Assembly: GCF_000716715.1 (NCBI RefSeq)
Contig: NZ_JNYJ01000001.1
Location: forward strand, 464,765-528,764
Length of the DNA: 64,000 nucleotides
Origin: Dactylosporangium aurantiacum
Lineage (GTDB): Bacteria; Actinomycetota; Actinomycetes; Mycobacteriales; Micromonosporaceae
Direction: 5' to 3'
In this document: piece after piece, positions 9,246-17,651 of the stretch
How the letters are laid out: each line of letters opens with the position of its first letter
Position numbering within the stretch: position 1 is the stretch's first letter
Position numbers and translations under genes: made by a program
The notes under the pieces: generated by a model
Databases searched by the model: none
What the model was told of the DNA's origin: nothing
The model's input: only the letters and a program-made list of their open reading frames with translations

Positions 9246-10457
9246 GTGTCAGACGATAGTGCATCGGCAGGCTTCACGACCGACGTCGTGGTCATCGGGG
9301 GTTGCGGCCGGGTCGGACTGCCGCTCGGCATCGCCATGGCGTCCCGCGGCCTGCAGGTCACCCTGTACGACATCAACGCGGCCGCGGTCGCGGTGGTGAA
9401 CGAGGGCCGCCTGCCCTTCGACGAGGAGGGCGCGGCCGAGCCCCTGGCGACCGCCGTCAAGGAAGGCAGGCTCGTCGCCAGCACCGACCCGGCGACCGTC
9501 GCGGCGGCCGAGCACCTGGTGGTCATCGTCGGCACGCCCGTCGACGAGCACCTCAACCCGAACATCGGCGCGGTGCCCGCGGCGATCGAGCGCTGCGCGG
9601 ACTACCTGCGCGACGGGCAGCTCATCGTCCTGCGCAGCACCGTGCACCCCGGCGTCACCGCGCTCACCGAGAAGCTGATCAAGCGGCTCGGCGTGAAGGT
9701 CGACGTCGCGTTCTGCCCCGAGCGCATCGCCGAGGGCAAGGCGATGACGGAGCTGTTCGAGCTGCCGCAGATCGTCGCCGCGCGCAACCCGGAGGCGGCC
9801 GAGCGGGCTGAGAAGCTGTTCCGCAACCTGGCGAGCCAGATCGTGCGCCTGGAGCCCGAAGAGGCCGAGCTCGCGAAGCTGTTCACCAACACGTGGCGGT
9901 ACATCAAGTTCGCCGCCGCCAACCAGTTCTGGATGATGTCCAACGACTTCGGCCTGGACTTCGAGCGGATCCGGCACGCCATCCGCTTCCAGTACCCGCG
10001 CGCCGCCGACATGCCCGGCGCCGGGTTCGCCGCCGGCCCGTGCCTGCTCAAGGACACGATGCAGCTGGCGGCCTTCACCAACAACACGTTCGTGCTCGGC
10101 CACAGCGCCATGCTCATCAACGAGGGCCTGCCGCTGTACGTCGTGTCGAAGCTGCAGGAGCGCTACGACCTGTCGGAGATGACGGTCGGCATCCTCGGCA
10201 TGGCGTTCAAGGGCGGCAGCGACGACATCCGCGAGTCCCTGGCCTACAAGCTGCGCAAGGTCGTCATGCTCAAGGCCAAGGAGACCCTCTGCACCGACCC
10301 GTACGTCAAGGACGACCGGTTCGTGTCCCTGGACGAGGTGCTGACCCGTGCCGACCTGCTGATCGTGGCCGCGCCGCACGACGAGTACCGTGACCTGCGG
10401 ACCGACATCCCGGTCGCCGACATGTGGGGCGTGACCAACAAGGGGGTCCGTGTATGA
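9246..10457 (+). CDS. Nucleotide-sugar dehydrogenase (UDP-glucose/UDP-ManNAc dehydrogenase family)
   Basis: NAD-dependent enzyme that oxidises the C6 hydroxyl of a nucleotide sugar to the uronate in two steps. The 403-residue product starts at GTG 9246 behind GGAGGGG. It has the N-terminal Rossmann motif VVIGGCGRVGLPLG, the central-domain Lys region TNTWRYIKFAAANQF, the catalytic Cys266 in AAGPCLLKD, and a C-terminal domain with GILGMAFKGGSDDIRES. Its stop overlaps the start of the glycosyltransferase (ATGA), so the sugar product is probably used by that enzyme. The exact substrate cannot be read from sequence. Confidence 0.9.
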   Translation: MSDDSASAGFTTDVVVIGGCGRVGLPLGIAMASRGLQVTLYDINAAAVAVVNEGRLPFDEEGAAEPLATAVKEGRLVASTDPATVAAAEHLVVIVGTPVDEHLNPNIGAVPAAIERCADYLRDGQLIVLRSTVHPGVTALTEKLIKRLGVKVDVAFCPERIAEGKAMTELFELPQIVAARNPEAAERAEKLFRNLASQIVRLEPEEAELAKLFTNTWRYIKFAAANQFWMMSNDFGLDFERIRHAIRFQYPRAADMPGAGFAAGPCLLKDTMQLAAFTNNTFVLGHSAMLINEGLPLYVVSKLQERYDLSEMTVGILGMAFKGGSDDIRESLAYKLRKVVMLKAKETLCTDPYVKDDRFVSLDEVLTRADLLIVAAPHDEYRDLRTDIPVADMWGVTNKGVRV

Positions 10458-11263
10458 CCCTCGTGCCGCAGGTTTCCGTGGTGATCCCCGTGTACAACGA
10501 GGGCGAGGCGATCGTGCCCTGCCTGGAGCGGATCCTGCGGGCGGTGCTGATGCCGGCCGAGGTCCTCGTCGTGCACGACATGCCGGAGGACACCACGGTG
10601 CCCTTCGCGCACGGCGTCGCCGCCCGTGACCCGCGGGTGCGCACCGTGCTCAACACGTACGGCCGCGGCCCGGCGAACGCGATCCGGTTCGGCATCGACG
10701 TGGCGCGGGCGCCCGTCGCCGTGGTCACGATGGCCGACGGCTCCGACGACCCGCGCCAGATCGAGGACCTCGCCCGGCTCGTGGAGCGCGGCGTGGTCGT
10801 CGCGGCGGCGTCGCGGTACATGCCGGGCGGCCAGCAGGTCGGCGGTCCCCGGTTCAAGCGGTTCCTGTCGCGCACCGCGGGCCGGACCCTGTACATGTTC
10901 GCCCGGGTCGGCACCCGCGACGCGACCAACAGTTTCAAGGCGTACTCGACGGCGTTCGTCCGGCAGGTCGGCATCGAGAGCAAGACCGGTTTCGAGATCG
11001 GCATCGAGCTGACCGCGAAGGCGGCCCGGCTGCGGCTGCCCGTCGCGGAGATCCCGACGATCTGGCTCGACCGGCAGCTCGGCGAGTCCCGGTTCGACGT
11101 CGGCCGGTTCCTGCCGAGCTACCTGAAGTGGTACCGGTTCGCGTTCGGCCGCCGGCTCAGCATGGAGCAGGTCGCGAAGCGGCCCGCGTCCTCGGCGGCC
11201 CGCGACGACGCGCAGGCGGCCCGCGCCAACTTGTCCAGCAATCACGAAGCAGTTCAGAACTAA
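10454..11263 (+). CDS. Family 2 glycosyltransferase
   Basis: A GT-A fold glycosyltransferase of 269 residues starting at ATG 10454, 4 bp inside the previous gene. It begins VSVVIPVYNEGEAI, as GT2 enzymes do, and has the metal/nucleotide-binding acidic motif ADGSDDP at residues 94-100. No clear membrane spans are seen apart from a moderately hydrophobic C-terminal stretch, so it likely works at the inner membrane face. Resemblance is to dolichol-phosphate-sugar-synthase-like GT2 enzymes. The donor is unknown, but the neighbouring dehydrogenase and epimerase suggest a modified nucleotide sugar. Confidence 0.87.
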   Translation: MTLVPQVSVVIPVYNEGEAIVPCLERILRAVLMPAEVLVVHDMPEDTTVPFAHGVAARDPRVRTVLNTYGRGPANAIRFGIDVARAPVAVVTMADGSDDPRQIEDLARLVERGVVVAAASRYMPGGQQVGGPRFKRFLSRTAGRTLYMFARVGTRDATNSFKAYSTAFVRQVGIESKTGFEIGIELTAKAARLRLPVAEIPTIWLDRQLGESRFDVGRFLPSYLKWYRFAFGRRLSMEQVAKRPASSAARDDAQAARANLSSNHEAVQN

Positions 11264-11272
11264 GGAGTGTTT

Positions 11273-12298
11273 GTGGCAAAGGTCCTGGTCACCGGCTCGG
11301 CCGGCTTCATCGGTGGATATGTCGTCGAGGAGCTGCTGTCCCGCGGCTACCAGGTGGTCGGCCTGGACAACTACTCGAAGTACGGCCCGGTCACCCGCAG
11401 CTACGACTCGCACCCCGACTACCGGTTCGTCGAGGGCGACGCCCGCGACGTCGACCTGGTCACCGAGCTGCTCGACGGCTGCGACCACTTCATCGCCGGC
11501 GCGGCGATGATCGGTGGCATCTCCTACTTCCACGCCTACGCCTACGACCTGCTCGCCACCAACGAGCGGATCATGGCCTCGTCCTGCGACGCGGCGATCA
11601 AGGCGCACCGCGACGGCACCCTCAAGAAGATGACCTACCTGTCGTCGTCGATGGTGTTCGAGTCGACCACGCACTGGCCGTCCAAGGAGGGCGACGAGCG
11701 GCTCGTGCCGCCGCCGCTGTCGTCGTACGGCTTCCAGAAGCTCGCCGTCGAGTACTACGCGAAGGCCGCCTGGGACCAGTACAAGCTGCCCTACACGATC
11801 GTGCGCCCGTTCAACTGCGTCGGCGTCGGCGAGGGCCGCGCGCTCGGCGAGGTCGAGGTGCTGTCCGGCAACGTGAAGCTCGCGATGTCGCACGTGGTGC
11901 CGGACCTGGTGCAGAAGATCGTCAAGGGTCAGGACCCGCTGCACATCCTCGGCACCGGCGAGCAGGTGCGCCACTACACCTACGGCGGTGACCTGGCCAA
12001 GGGCATCATCGCCGCGATGGAGCACGAGGACGCGTTCAACCAGGACTTCAACATCTCCACCGCCGAGTCGACCACGGTGCTCGAGCTGGCCGAGGTGATC
12101 TGGAAGAAGATCAAGGGCCCCGACGTGCCGTTCAGCGTCGTGTCCGACGACCCGTACGAGTACGACGTGCAGAAGCGCGTCCCGGACGTGTCGAAGGCCA
12201 AGGAGGTCCTCGGCTACGAGGCGACCACGTCGCTCGACGAGATGCTCGACGAGGTCATCCCGTGGGTGACCCAGGCGGTCAAGGACGGCAAGCTCTGA
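11273..12298 (+). CDS. NAD-dependent epimerase/dehydratase (extended SDR)
   Basis: A 341-residue extended short-chain dehydrogenase acting on nucleotide sugars. It starts at GTG 11273, 6 bp after AAGGAG. The NAD-binding motif TGSAGFIGG lies at residues 7-15 and the catalytic pair Y152-xxx-K156 in SYGFQK, with the upstream Ser cluster LSSSMVF. It closes the cassette of dehydrogenase, GT2 and epimerase, which reads as a unit making and transferring one surface sugar. A strong terminator follows at 12324-12355. Confidence 0.9.
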   Translation: MAKVLVTGSAGFIGGYVVEELLSRGYQVVGLDNYSKYGPVTRSYDSHPDYRFVEGDARDVDLVTELLDGCDHFIAGAAMIGGISYFHAYAYDLLATNERIMASSCDAAIKAHRDGTLKKMTYLSSSMVFESTTHWPSKEGDERLVPPPLSSYGFQKLAVEYYAKAAWDQYKLPYTIVRPFNCVGVGEGRALGEVEVLSGNVKLAMSHVVPDLVQKIVKGQDPLHILGTGEQVRHYTYGGDLAKGIIAAMEHEDAFNQDFNISTAESTTVLELAEVIWKKIKGPDVPFSVVSDDPYEYDVQKRVPDVSKAKEVLGYEATTSLDEMLDEVIPWVTQAVKDGKL

Positions 12299-12323
12299 GC
12301 CGACGCCGGCCGGCACGCTGATC

Positions 12324-12355
12324 CGGGCGCCTCGCACCGCGGTGCGGGGCGCCCG
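12324..12355 (+). terminator. Rho-independent-type terminator of the polysaccharide cassette
   Basis: CGGGCGCC (12324-12331) pairs with GGCGCCCG (12348-12355), and inside it CGCAC pairs with GTGCG around CGCG, with one mismatch step. The stem is followed by TTCGTTT. This is the clearest T-tailed terminator in the left half of the window. Confidence 0.8.
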
Positions 12356-12370
12356 TTCGTTTGACCCGGT

Positions 12371-13681
12371 GTGACCGCCACGCGACCGGACACCGCCGAG
12401 CCCGCTACCGAGCCCGCTACCGAGCCCGCTACCGAGCCCGCTACCGAGCCCGCTACCGAGCCCGCTACCGAGCCCGCTACCGAGCCCGCTCGGGGCCGGC
12501 CGCCGGGCCCGCTGAACAGCGTCTGGGCCGAGGACGGGCAGGAGTTCCTCACCGACGCGCTCAACCTGCCCTGGTACGAGCCGTTCGGCACGCCGTTCAA
12601 CGGCTACTTCCACACCGTCGCCCGGGCCTGCTTCGCCGTCATCGCGCTGTTCCCGCTCACCTGGGCGGCCGCGCTGAACGCCGGCACGGCCGCGGTGCTG
12701 ACGGCGCTGCTCGCCTGGGCGGTGACCGCCGCCGCCCGGGACCGGCTCGGCACCGCCGCCGCGCTCGTCGTCGGCGGCAGCGCCGCCGTGCCGATGGGGT
12801 ACGTGCCGAACACCCTCGCCCAGCTGCAGTTCCCCCTCGTGTACGCGGCGCTGTGGATGCTGCTGTGGTCGCCGCGGGGCCGCCCGGCCCGGGCCGTCGC
12901 GGTCGGCCTGCCCGCCCTCGCGGTGCTCAACTCGATCCTCGGGCTGCTGCTCGCGCCGGTCGCGCTGCTGCGGCTGGCCCGCCGCCGCGACCCCGACGCC
13001 GGATGGCGGGTCCTCGTCCTGCTGCCGGGCGCCGCATTGCAGTTGGTGCCGCTGCTGCTGGGCCGGTCCCGGCGCGCGGTGGGGGAGCGGCCCGACCTCG
13101 ACCCCGTCTCCGTGGCCGGGACGTACCTGCGCTGGGGGGTGCCGCGCTCGTTCCTCGGCGACGCGTGGCTCGCCCCGCCGGTCGCCGACCCCGCCGCGCA
13201 CCGCGCCCTGGTGCTGCTCGGCCTCGCCGTCCCCGCCGCGCTCGTCGCCGCCGCCCTGCTCGGCCGCACCCGCCCGCGGTGGGGGCTCGCCGGGCAGCTG
13301 GCCGGGTTCGCCGCCCTCGCCGGGGCGTTCCAGCTCGCCGTGCACGGCGCCCCGGAGGGCCGGTACCTGGTGCTGATCACGCTGCCGAACATCGCGGCCG
13401 CGGTCGCCCTCACGGCCCCGCGCCGCACCCGGCAGGACGTCGGGGACCGGTGGACCGGCACCGCCCCGTTTGTCGCGTTGGCGACACTCGTGGCCGCGGT
13501 GTGCGTGGCCAACCTGCGACCGGGCAGCTACACCGACGGCCTGCCGCGCTGGGACGCGACCGTCGCGGCGGCCCGCGCGCAATGCCAGGCGCAGCCCCGT
13601 TTGCGGAGCGTGACGGTCCATACCGCACAGTGGCCGGTGCTCGGCTGGGAGGCGGTCCTGCCCTGCGACCGGCTGCGCTGA
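12371..13681 (+). CDS. Polytopic membrane protein with N-terminal Glu-Pro-Ala-Thr repeats
   Basis: The 436-residue product starts at GTG 12371, only 15 bp after the terminator and without a Shine-Dalgarno site, so translation may be leaderless. Residues 10-41 are eight EPAT-type repeats. Then comes SVWAEDGQEFLTDALNLPW, a motif I associate with actinobacterial polytopic membrane proteins resembling lipid-linked glycosyltransferases, followed by about nine hydrophobic segments and a short extracytoplasmic tail with one Cys pair (QCQAQ and LPCDR). The WAEDG acidic residues could sit at an active site. It may act with the upstream sugar cassette, but this is inference. Confidence 0.75.
   Translation: MTATRPDTAEPATEPATEPATEPATEPATEPATEPATEPARGRPPGPLNSVWAEDGQEFLTDALNLPWYEPFGTPFNGYFHTVARACFAVIALFPLTWAAALNAGTAAVLTALLAWAVTAAARDRLGTAAALVVGGSAAVPMGYVPNTLAQLQFPLVYAALWMLLWSPRGRPARAVAVGLPALAVLNSILGLLLAPVALLRLARRRDPDAGWRVLVLLPGAALQLVPLLLGRSRRAVGERPDLDPVSVAGTYLRWGVPRSFLGDAWLAPPVADPAAHRALVLLGLAVPAALVAAALLGRTRPRWGLAGQLAGFAALAGAFQLAVHGAPEGRYLVLITLPNIAAAVALTAPRRTRQDVGDRWTGTAPFVALATLVAAVCVANLRPGSYTDGLPRWDATVAAARAQCQAQPRLRSVTVHTAQWPVLGWEAVLPCDRLR
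12398..12493 (+). repeat. 12-bp coding minisatellite, 8 copies
   Basis: The unit GAGCCCGCTACC is repeated without error seven times and ends with an eighth copy changed in its last codon. It encodes (Glu-Pro-Ala-Thr)7 Glu-Pro-Ala-Arg. Because the unit is 12 bp, copy-number change by slippage keeps the reading frame. Confidence 0.95.
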
Positions 13682-13777
13682 CAGTGTTCAACATCGCGTC
13701 GCCGGACGGTCCGCGGCCGTTGGGCAGGCGTTGCGGCGCGGTGGCGTTCGGGAGAGACTCGGCTTCGTGGTGGAACA

Positions 13778-16501
13778 GTGGTGGTGAGCACCTGGCCGGC
13801 CGCGCCGTTCGGCCGCGCCGATCTCCTGGCTCACGCCCGCGAGCGGCTCACGGGCGGCGGCGGCGTGCTGCTCTGCGGCCCCGCCGGCATCGGCAAGTCC
13901 ACCATCCTCGACGCCGTCGCCGGTGCCGAGACCGACGCGCTCGTGCTGCGCGCCGCGGCCGCCGAGGCCGAGGCCGACCTGCCGTATCTGGCGCTCGTCG
14001 ACCTCTTCGACGGCGCTCCCGACGCCGCCGACCACCTGCCGCCGCACCTGCGGGCCGCCCTCGACGGCGCCCTGCTGCGCAGCGCGCTGCCGGCGACCCC
14101 GCACGACCAGCTCGCGGTGCGCCTCGCCGTGCTGGAGCTGCTGCGCGCCCTCGCCGCGGAGCGCACCGTGCTGCTCGTCCTGGACGACGTGCAGTGGATC
14201 GACGAGCCGAGCGCCGAGGTGCTGCGGTTCGTGGCCCGCCGGCTCGGCGAGGCGCCGGTGCGCATCCTCGCCGCCGAGCGCGTCCCCGACGGCGCCGCCG
14301 CGACCCGCCTGGACCTGTGCCCGCCGCCGGGCACGCTGCTGCCCGTACCACCGCTGCCGGAGAGCGACGTCGCGGACCTGCTGCGGGCCCGGTTCGGCGC
14401 CGAGGCGGGCCGGGCGCACCTGCACCGCATCTACGAGGCCAGCGCCGGCAACCCCCTCTACGCCGTCGAGCTCGGCCGGGCGCTGCGGGGCACGTCGTTC
14501 CCGACCACCGACCCGCTGCCCGTGCCCGACCGGCTCCGCGAGCTGCTCGCCGCGCGGCTGGCCGTGCTGCCGGCGCCCGACTGGCCGGCGCTGCTGGTCG
14601 TGGCCGCCGCCGCCCGGCCCAGCCTGGCGCTGCTGCGCCAGTGCGGTCTGTCCGAGCAGCACCTCGACGCGGCCCTCGCCTCGTCGGTGCTGACCGTCGA
14701 CAGCGACGGCGCGATCCGCTTCAGCCACCCGCTGCTGCGGGAGATGGTGTATGCCGACGCGACGGTCGCCGCCCGCCGCGAGGCCCACGAACGGCTCGCC
14801 GACACCGTCTCCGACCCCGTCGACCGGGCCCGGCACCTCGCCGCCGCCCGTCCCGAGCCGGACGAGGCGCTCGCCGAGTGCCTCGCCGACGCGGCGTCCG
14901 CGGCCCGGCTGCGCGGCGCCCCCGCGATGGCCGCCGACCTGGCCGCCCTCGCCGCCGAGCGCACCCCGCGCGACACCCCCGGCGTCGCCGCCGTGCGCCG
15001 GCTCAGCGCCGCCCAGTACGCCTACGCGGCCGGCTCACCCGCCGACGCGCGCCGGCACGCGACCGCCGCGCTGCGCGACGCCGCCGACCGGCGCACCCGC
15101 ATCGGCGCGCGGCTGCTGCTGGTGGAGATGTCCGGCGAGGACCACTCCAACTCCGGCCCGCTGCTGGACGCCGCGTTCGTCGAGGCCGTCGACACCCCCG
15201 ACCTGCTCGCCCACGTGCGCCTGTACAAGGGGGTCAAGGCCTACTACGACGGCGACGGCGAGGGTGCCCTGGCCGAGCTCAAGCGCGCCGAGGAGGCCGC
15301 CGAGCAGTGCGGTGACATGGAGCGCCTCGTCGAGGTCCTCAGCTGGAAGGGCAACATCCTGCTCGGCACCCAGGGCGATGAGTACCTGGAGCGCGCCGGC
15401 AAGCTCGCCCGCGGGCTGTCGCTGACCCCGGCGACGGTCGCCGCCCGGCAGGTCGCCGCGATGAGCCGGCTGTTCAAGGGGGAGACCGCCGAGGCGGTGC
15501 GGCGCATCGAGGCGCTGCGCATCGCCGTGGAGCGGGCCGGCACCGTGCGCGACCTCGCCTCCGTCCTCGTCTCCGTGGCCGGCGTGTACTGGCGGGCCGG
15601 CCGCTGCGCCGACGCGGTCGCCGCCGGCCGCGAGTGCGTGCGGCTCTACGTCGACGTCGAGACCACCCCCGGCCCCGGCTACCTGGTCGCCGCCCTCGCC
15701 GAGAGCGGCGGCGGCAGCGCGACCGCCGCCGCCGGTTACGCCGAACGCGGCCTCGCCGCCTGCCTCGCCGCCGGCGACGAGGACTGGATCAAGCTCGCCT
15801 ACGCCTCCTCGGGCCTGGTGCACATGCTGCGCGGCGACCCGGTCGCGGCGGCGGAGGCGATGCGCGAGGCGTACGCCCTCGACCAGCGGCTCGGCCGGCT
15901 CGACCCGGGCATCCTGCCGTGGCACGCCGACTTCATCGAGGCGCTCGTCGGCGCCGGTGCCCGTGCGGAGGCCGCCGAGGTCCTCGACGAGGTCACCAAG
16001 TGCGCCCGGCACCTGGACCGCACGATCGTGTTCCTCGGCCTCGCCCGGGCCCGCGCGGTGCTGACCGCCGCGACCGGCGAGGCCCGGGAGGGTGCCGAGG
16101 CGCTGCAGCGGGCGATCGAGGAGTGGCAGGACCACCCGTACCCGCTCGAGGTCGCCCGGGCCTACTACACGCTCGGCGGCCTGGAGCGCCGCGCCCACCG
16201 CCGCGGCGCGGCCCGGGCGGCGCTGTCGGAGGCGGTGCGCCGCTACGCCGCCGCCGAGGCCCACCCGTGGCGCGAGGTCGCCGCCGCGGACCTCGCCCGG
16301 CTCGACGGCGGCCGCGGCGCCGGCCTGTCCGAGACCGAGCGCCGCATCGTGGAGCTGGTCCGCGCGGGTGCCACGAACCGCGAGATCGCCCGCGCCCTGT
16401 TCCTGTCGATCAAGGCGGTCGAGGCGAACCTGACCCGCCTGTACCGGCGGCTGAACGTCCGCAACCGCGCGCAGCTGGCGCGGGTCCTGGACGCCGAGTA
16501 G
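13778..16501 (+). CDS. Large ATP-binding LuxR-family (LAL) transcriptional regulator
   Basis: A 907-residue regulator. The N-terminal AAA/NACHT-like ATPase has Walker A GPAGIGKST at residues 34-42 and Walker B VLLVLDDVQWID at 131-142. A long helical TPR-like middle follows (about 380-830), with ALxLA-type repeats. The C-terminal LuxR helix-turn-helix carries LSETERRIVELVRAGATNREIARALF and SIKAVEANLTRLYRRL. Three consecutive GTG codons (13778, 13781, 13784) make the exact start uncertain. LAL regulators often control secondary metabolism or carbohydrate use after binding an unknown small ligand. No biosynthetic cluster lies next to it, so its target is open. Confidence 0.92.
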   Translation: MVVSTWPAAPFGRADLLAHARERLTGGGGVLLCGPAGIGKSTILDAVAGAETDALVLRAAAAEAEADLPYLALVDLFDGAPDAADHLPPHLRAALDGALLRSALPATPHDQLAVRLAVLELLRALAAERTVLLVLDDVQWIDEPSAEVLRFVARRLGEAPVRILAAERVPDGAAATRLDLCPPPGTLLPVPPLPESDVADLLRARFGAEAGRAHLHRIYEASAGNPLYAVELGRALRGTSFPTTDPLPVPDRLRELLAARLAVLPAPDWPALLVVAAAARPSLALLRQCGLSEQHLDAALASSVLTVDSDGAIRFSHPLLREMVYADATVAARREAHERLADTVSDPVDRARHLAAARPEPDEALAECLADAASAARLRGAPAMAADLAALAAERTPRDTPGVAAVRRLSAAQYAYAAGSPADARRHATAALRDAADRRTRIGARLLLVEMSGEDHSNSGPLLDAAFVEAVDTPDLLAHVRLYKGVKAYYDGDGEGALAELKRAEEAAEQCGDMERLVEVLSWKGNILLGTQGDEYLERAGKLARGLSLTPATVAARQVAAMSRLFKGETAEAVRRIEALRIAVERAGTVRDLASVLVSVAGVYWRAGRCADAVAAGRECVRLYVDVETTPGPGYLVAALAESGGGSATAAAGYAERGLAACLAAGDEDWIKLAYASSGLVHMLRGDPVAAAEAMREAYALDQRLGRLDPGILPWHADFIEALVGAGARAEAAEVLDEVTKCARHLDRTIVFLGLARARAVLTAATGEAREGAEALQRAIEEWQDHPYPLEVARAYYTLGGLERRAHRRGAARAALSEAVRRYAAAEAHPWREVAAADLARLDGGRGAGLSETERRIVELVRAGATNREIARALFLSIKAVEANLTRLYRRLNVRNRAQLARVLDAE

Positions 16502-16609
16502 CCGCGGTCCCTCCGCACCACCGCATCCGCCCCGCACCGTCACGTGCCGGGCGCGTTCCGTCATGGGGTGAGGTCAGGGTGGGTCGGGGTGATCCTGGCC
16601 GCAATCAGC

Positions 16610-16639
16610 TTGAAACGTCGAGATGCATAGCGATACAGT
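16610..16639 (+). promoter_or_regulatory. argC promoter with ARG box (ArgR operator)
   Basis: TTGAAA (16610-16615) and TACAGT (16634-16639) form a sigma-70-type promoter with an 18-bp spacer. The segment 16622-16639 (GATGCATAGCGATACAGT) fits the actinobacterial/Bacillus ARG box pattern at about 12 of 18 positions and overlaps the -10. Transcription should begin at or one base before the argC ATG at 16647, so the mRNA is predicted to be leaderless. argR is encoded in the same operon. Confidence 0.7.
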
Positions 16640-16646
16640 TCAGCGC

Positions 16647-17651
16647 ATGGGAATACGAGTCGCTGTCGCCGGCGCGTCCGGGTACGCGGGGGGTGAGCTG
16701 CTCCGGTTGATCGCCGGGCACCCGCACCTCGAGCTGGCCGTCGCCACCGGGTTCGCGCAGGCCGGGTCGAAGATCGGCGCGGTGCACCCGCACGTGCGCT
16801 CCCTGCGCGACGTGGTCCTGGCGCCCACCGCGCCCGGGGTGCTCGCCGACGCCGACCTGGTGTTCCTGGCACTGCCGCACGGGGAGTCCGCGGCGCTCGC
16901 CGCGCAGCTGCCCGAGTCGGTGAAGGTCGTCGACATCGGCGCCGACTTCCGGCTCAAGGCGGCCGCCGACTGGACGCGGTACTACCCCGGCCCGCACGCC
17001 GGCACGTGGACCTACGGGCTGCCGGAGCTGCCCGGGCAGCGGGAGCGGATCGCGGCGTCGGACCGGGTCGCCAACACCGGCTGCTACGCGGTGTCGGTGA
17101 CCCTCGCGCTGGCGCCGCTCATCGCCGCCGGGGTCGCCGATCCCGAGGACGTCGTGGTCGTCGCGGCGTCCGGCACGTCCGGCGCCGGCCGCGCCGCGAA
17201 GGTGCACCTGCTGGCGTCGGAGGTGATGGGGTCGCTGTCGCCGTACAAGGTGGGCGCCCACCAGCACGTGCCGGAGATCAAGCAGGCGACGGGGGCGACG
17301 TCGCTGTCGATGACGCCGGTGCTGGCGCCGATGCCGCGGGGCATCCTCGCCACGGTGACGGCCCGGCCGCTCACCGGCGCCGACCCGCGGGAGGTCCTCG
17401 CCGCGGCGTACGACGGGGAGCCGTTCGTGCAGGTCCTGCCGGAGGGGCAGTGGCCGCACACCGCGTCCACGTTCGGCGCGAACGCCGCGCACCTGCAGGC
17501 GACCGTCGACGTCGACAGCGGCCGGATCGTCGTGGTCTCCGCGATCGACAACCTGGTCAAGGGCGCCGCGGGGCAGGCGGTGCAGAACGCCAACCTCATG
17601 CTCGGGCTGCCGGAGGCCGCCGGGCTCACCGCCGACGGGATCGCACCATGA
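16647..17651 (+). CDS. argC: N-acetyl-gamma-glutamyl-phosphate reductase
   Basis: Third step of arginine synthesis: NADPH-dependent reduction of N-acetylglutamyl phosphate. The 334-residue product starts at ATG 16647 with the Rossmann motif VAVAGASGYAGGELLR and has the catalytic Cys146 in VANTGCYAVSV. No Shine-Dalgarno site precedes the start, in line with the predicted leaderless transcript. An in-frame ATG at 16623 lies inside the ARG box, upstream of the predicted transcription start, and is rejected. It heads argC-J-B-D-F-R and overlaps argJ by 4 bp. Confidence 0.97.
   Translation: MGIRVAVAGASGYAGGELLRLIAGHPHLELAVATGFAQAGSKIGAVHPHVRSLRDVVLAPTAPGVLADADLVFLALPHGESAALAAQLPESVKVVDIGADFRLKAAADWTRYYPGPHAGTWTYGLPELPGQRERIAASDRVANTGCYAVSVTLALAPLIAAGVADPEDVVVVAASGTSGAGRAAKVHLLASEVMGSLSPYKVGAHQHVPEIKQATGATSLSMTPVLAPMPRGILATVTARPLTGADPREVLAAAYDGEPFVQVLPEGQWPHTASTFGANAAHLQATVDVDSGRIVVVSAIDNLVKGAAGQAVQNANLMLGLPEAAGLTADGIAP

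Noticed and set aside
10244..13621. A 1125-codon minus-strand frame with GSGLGSGLG repeats
   Set aside because: It is antisense to the glycosyltransferase, epimerase and EPAT-repeat genes. The repeat is simply the complement of the 12-bp minisatellite and the translation has no recognisable domain.
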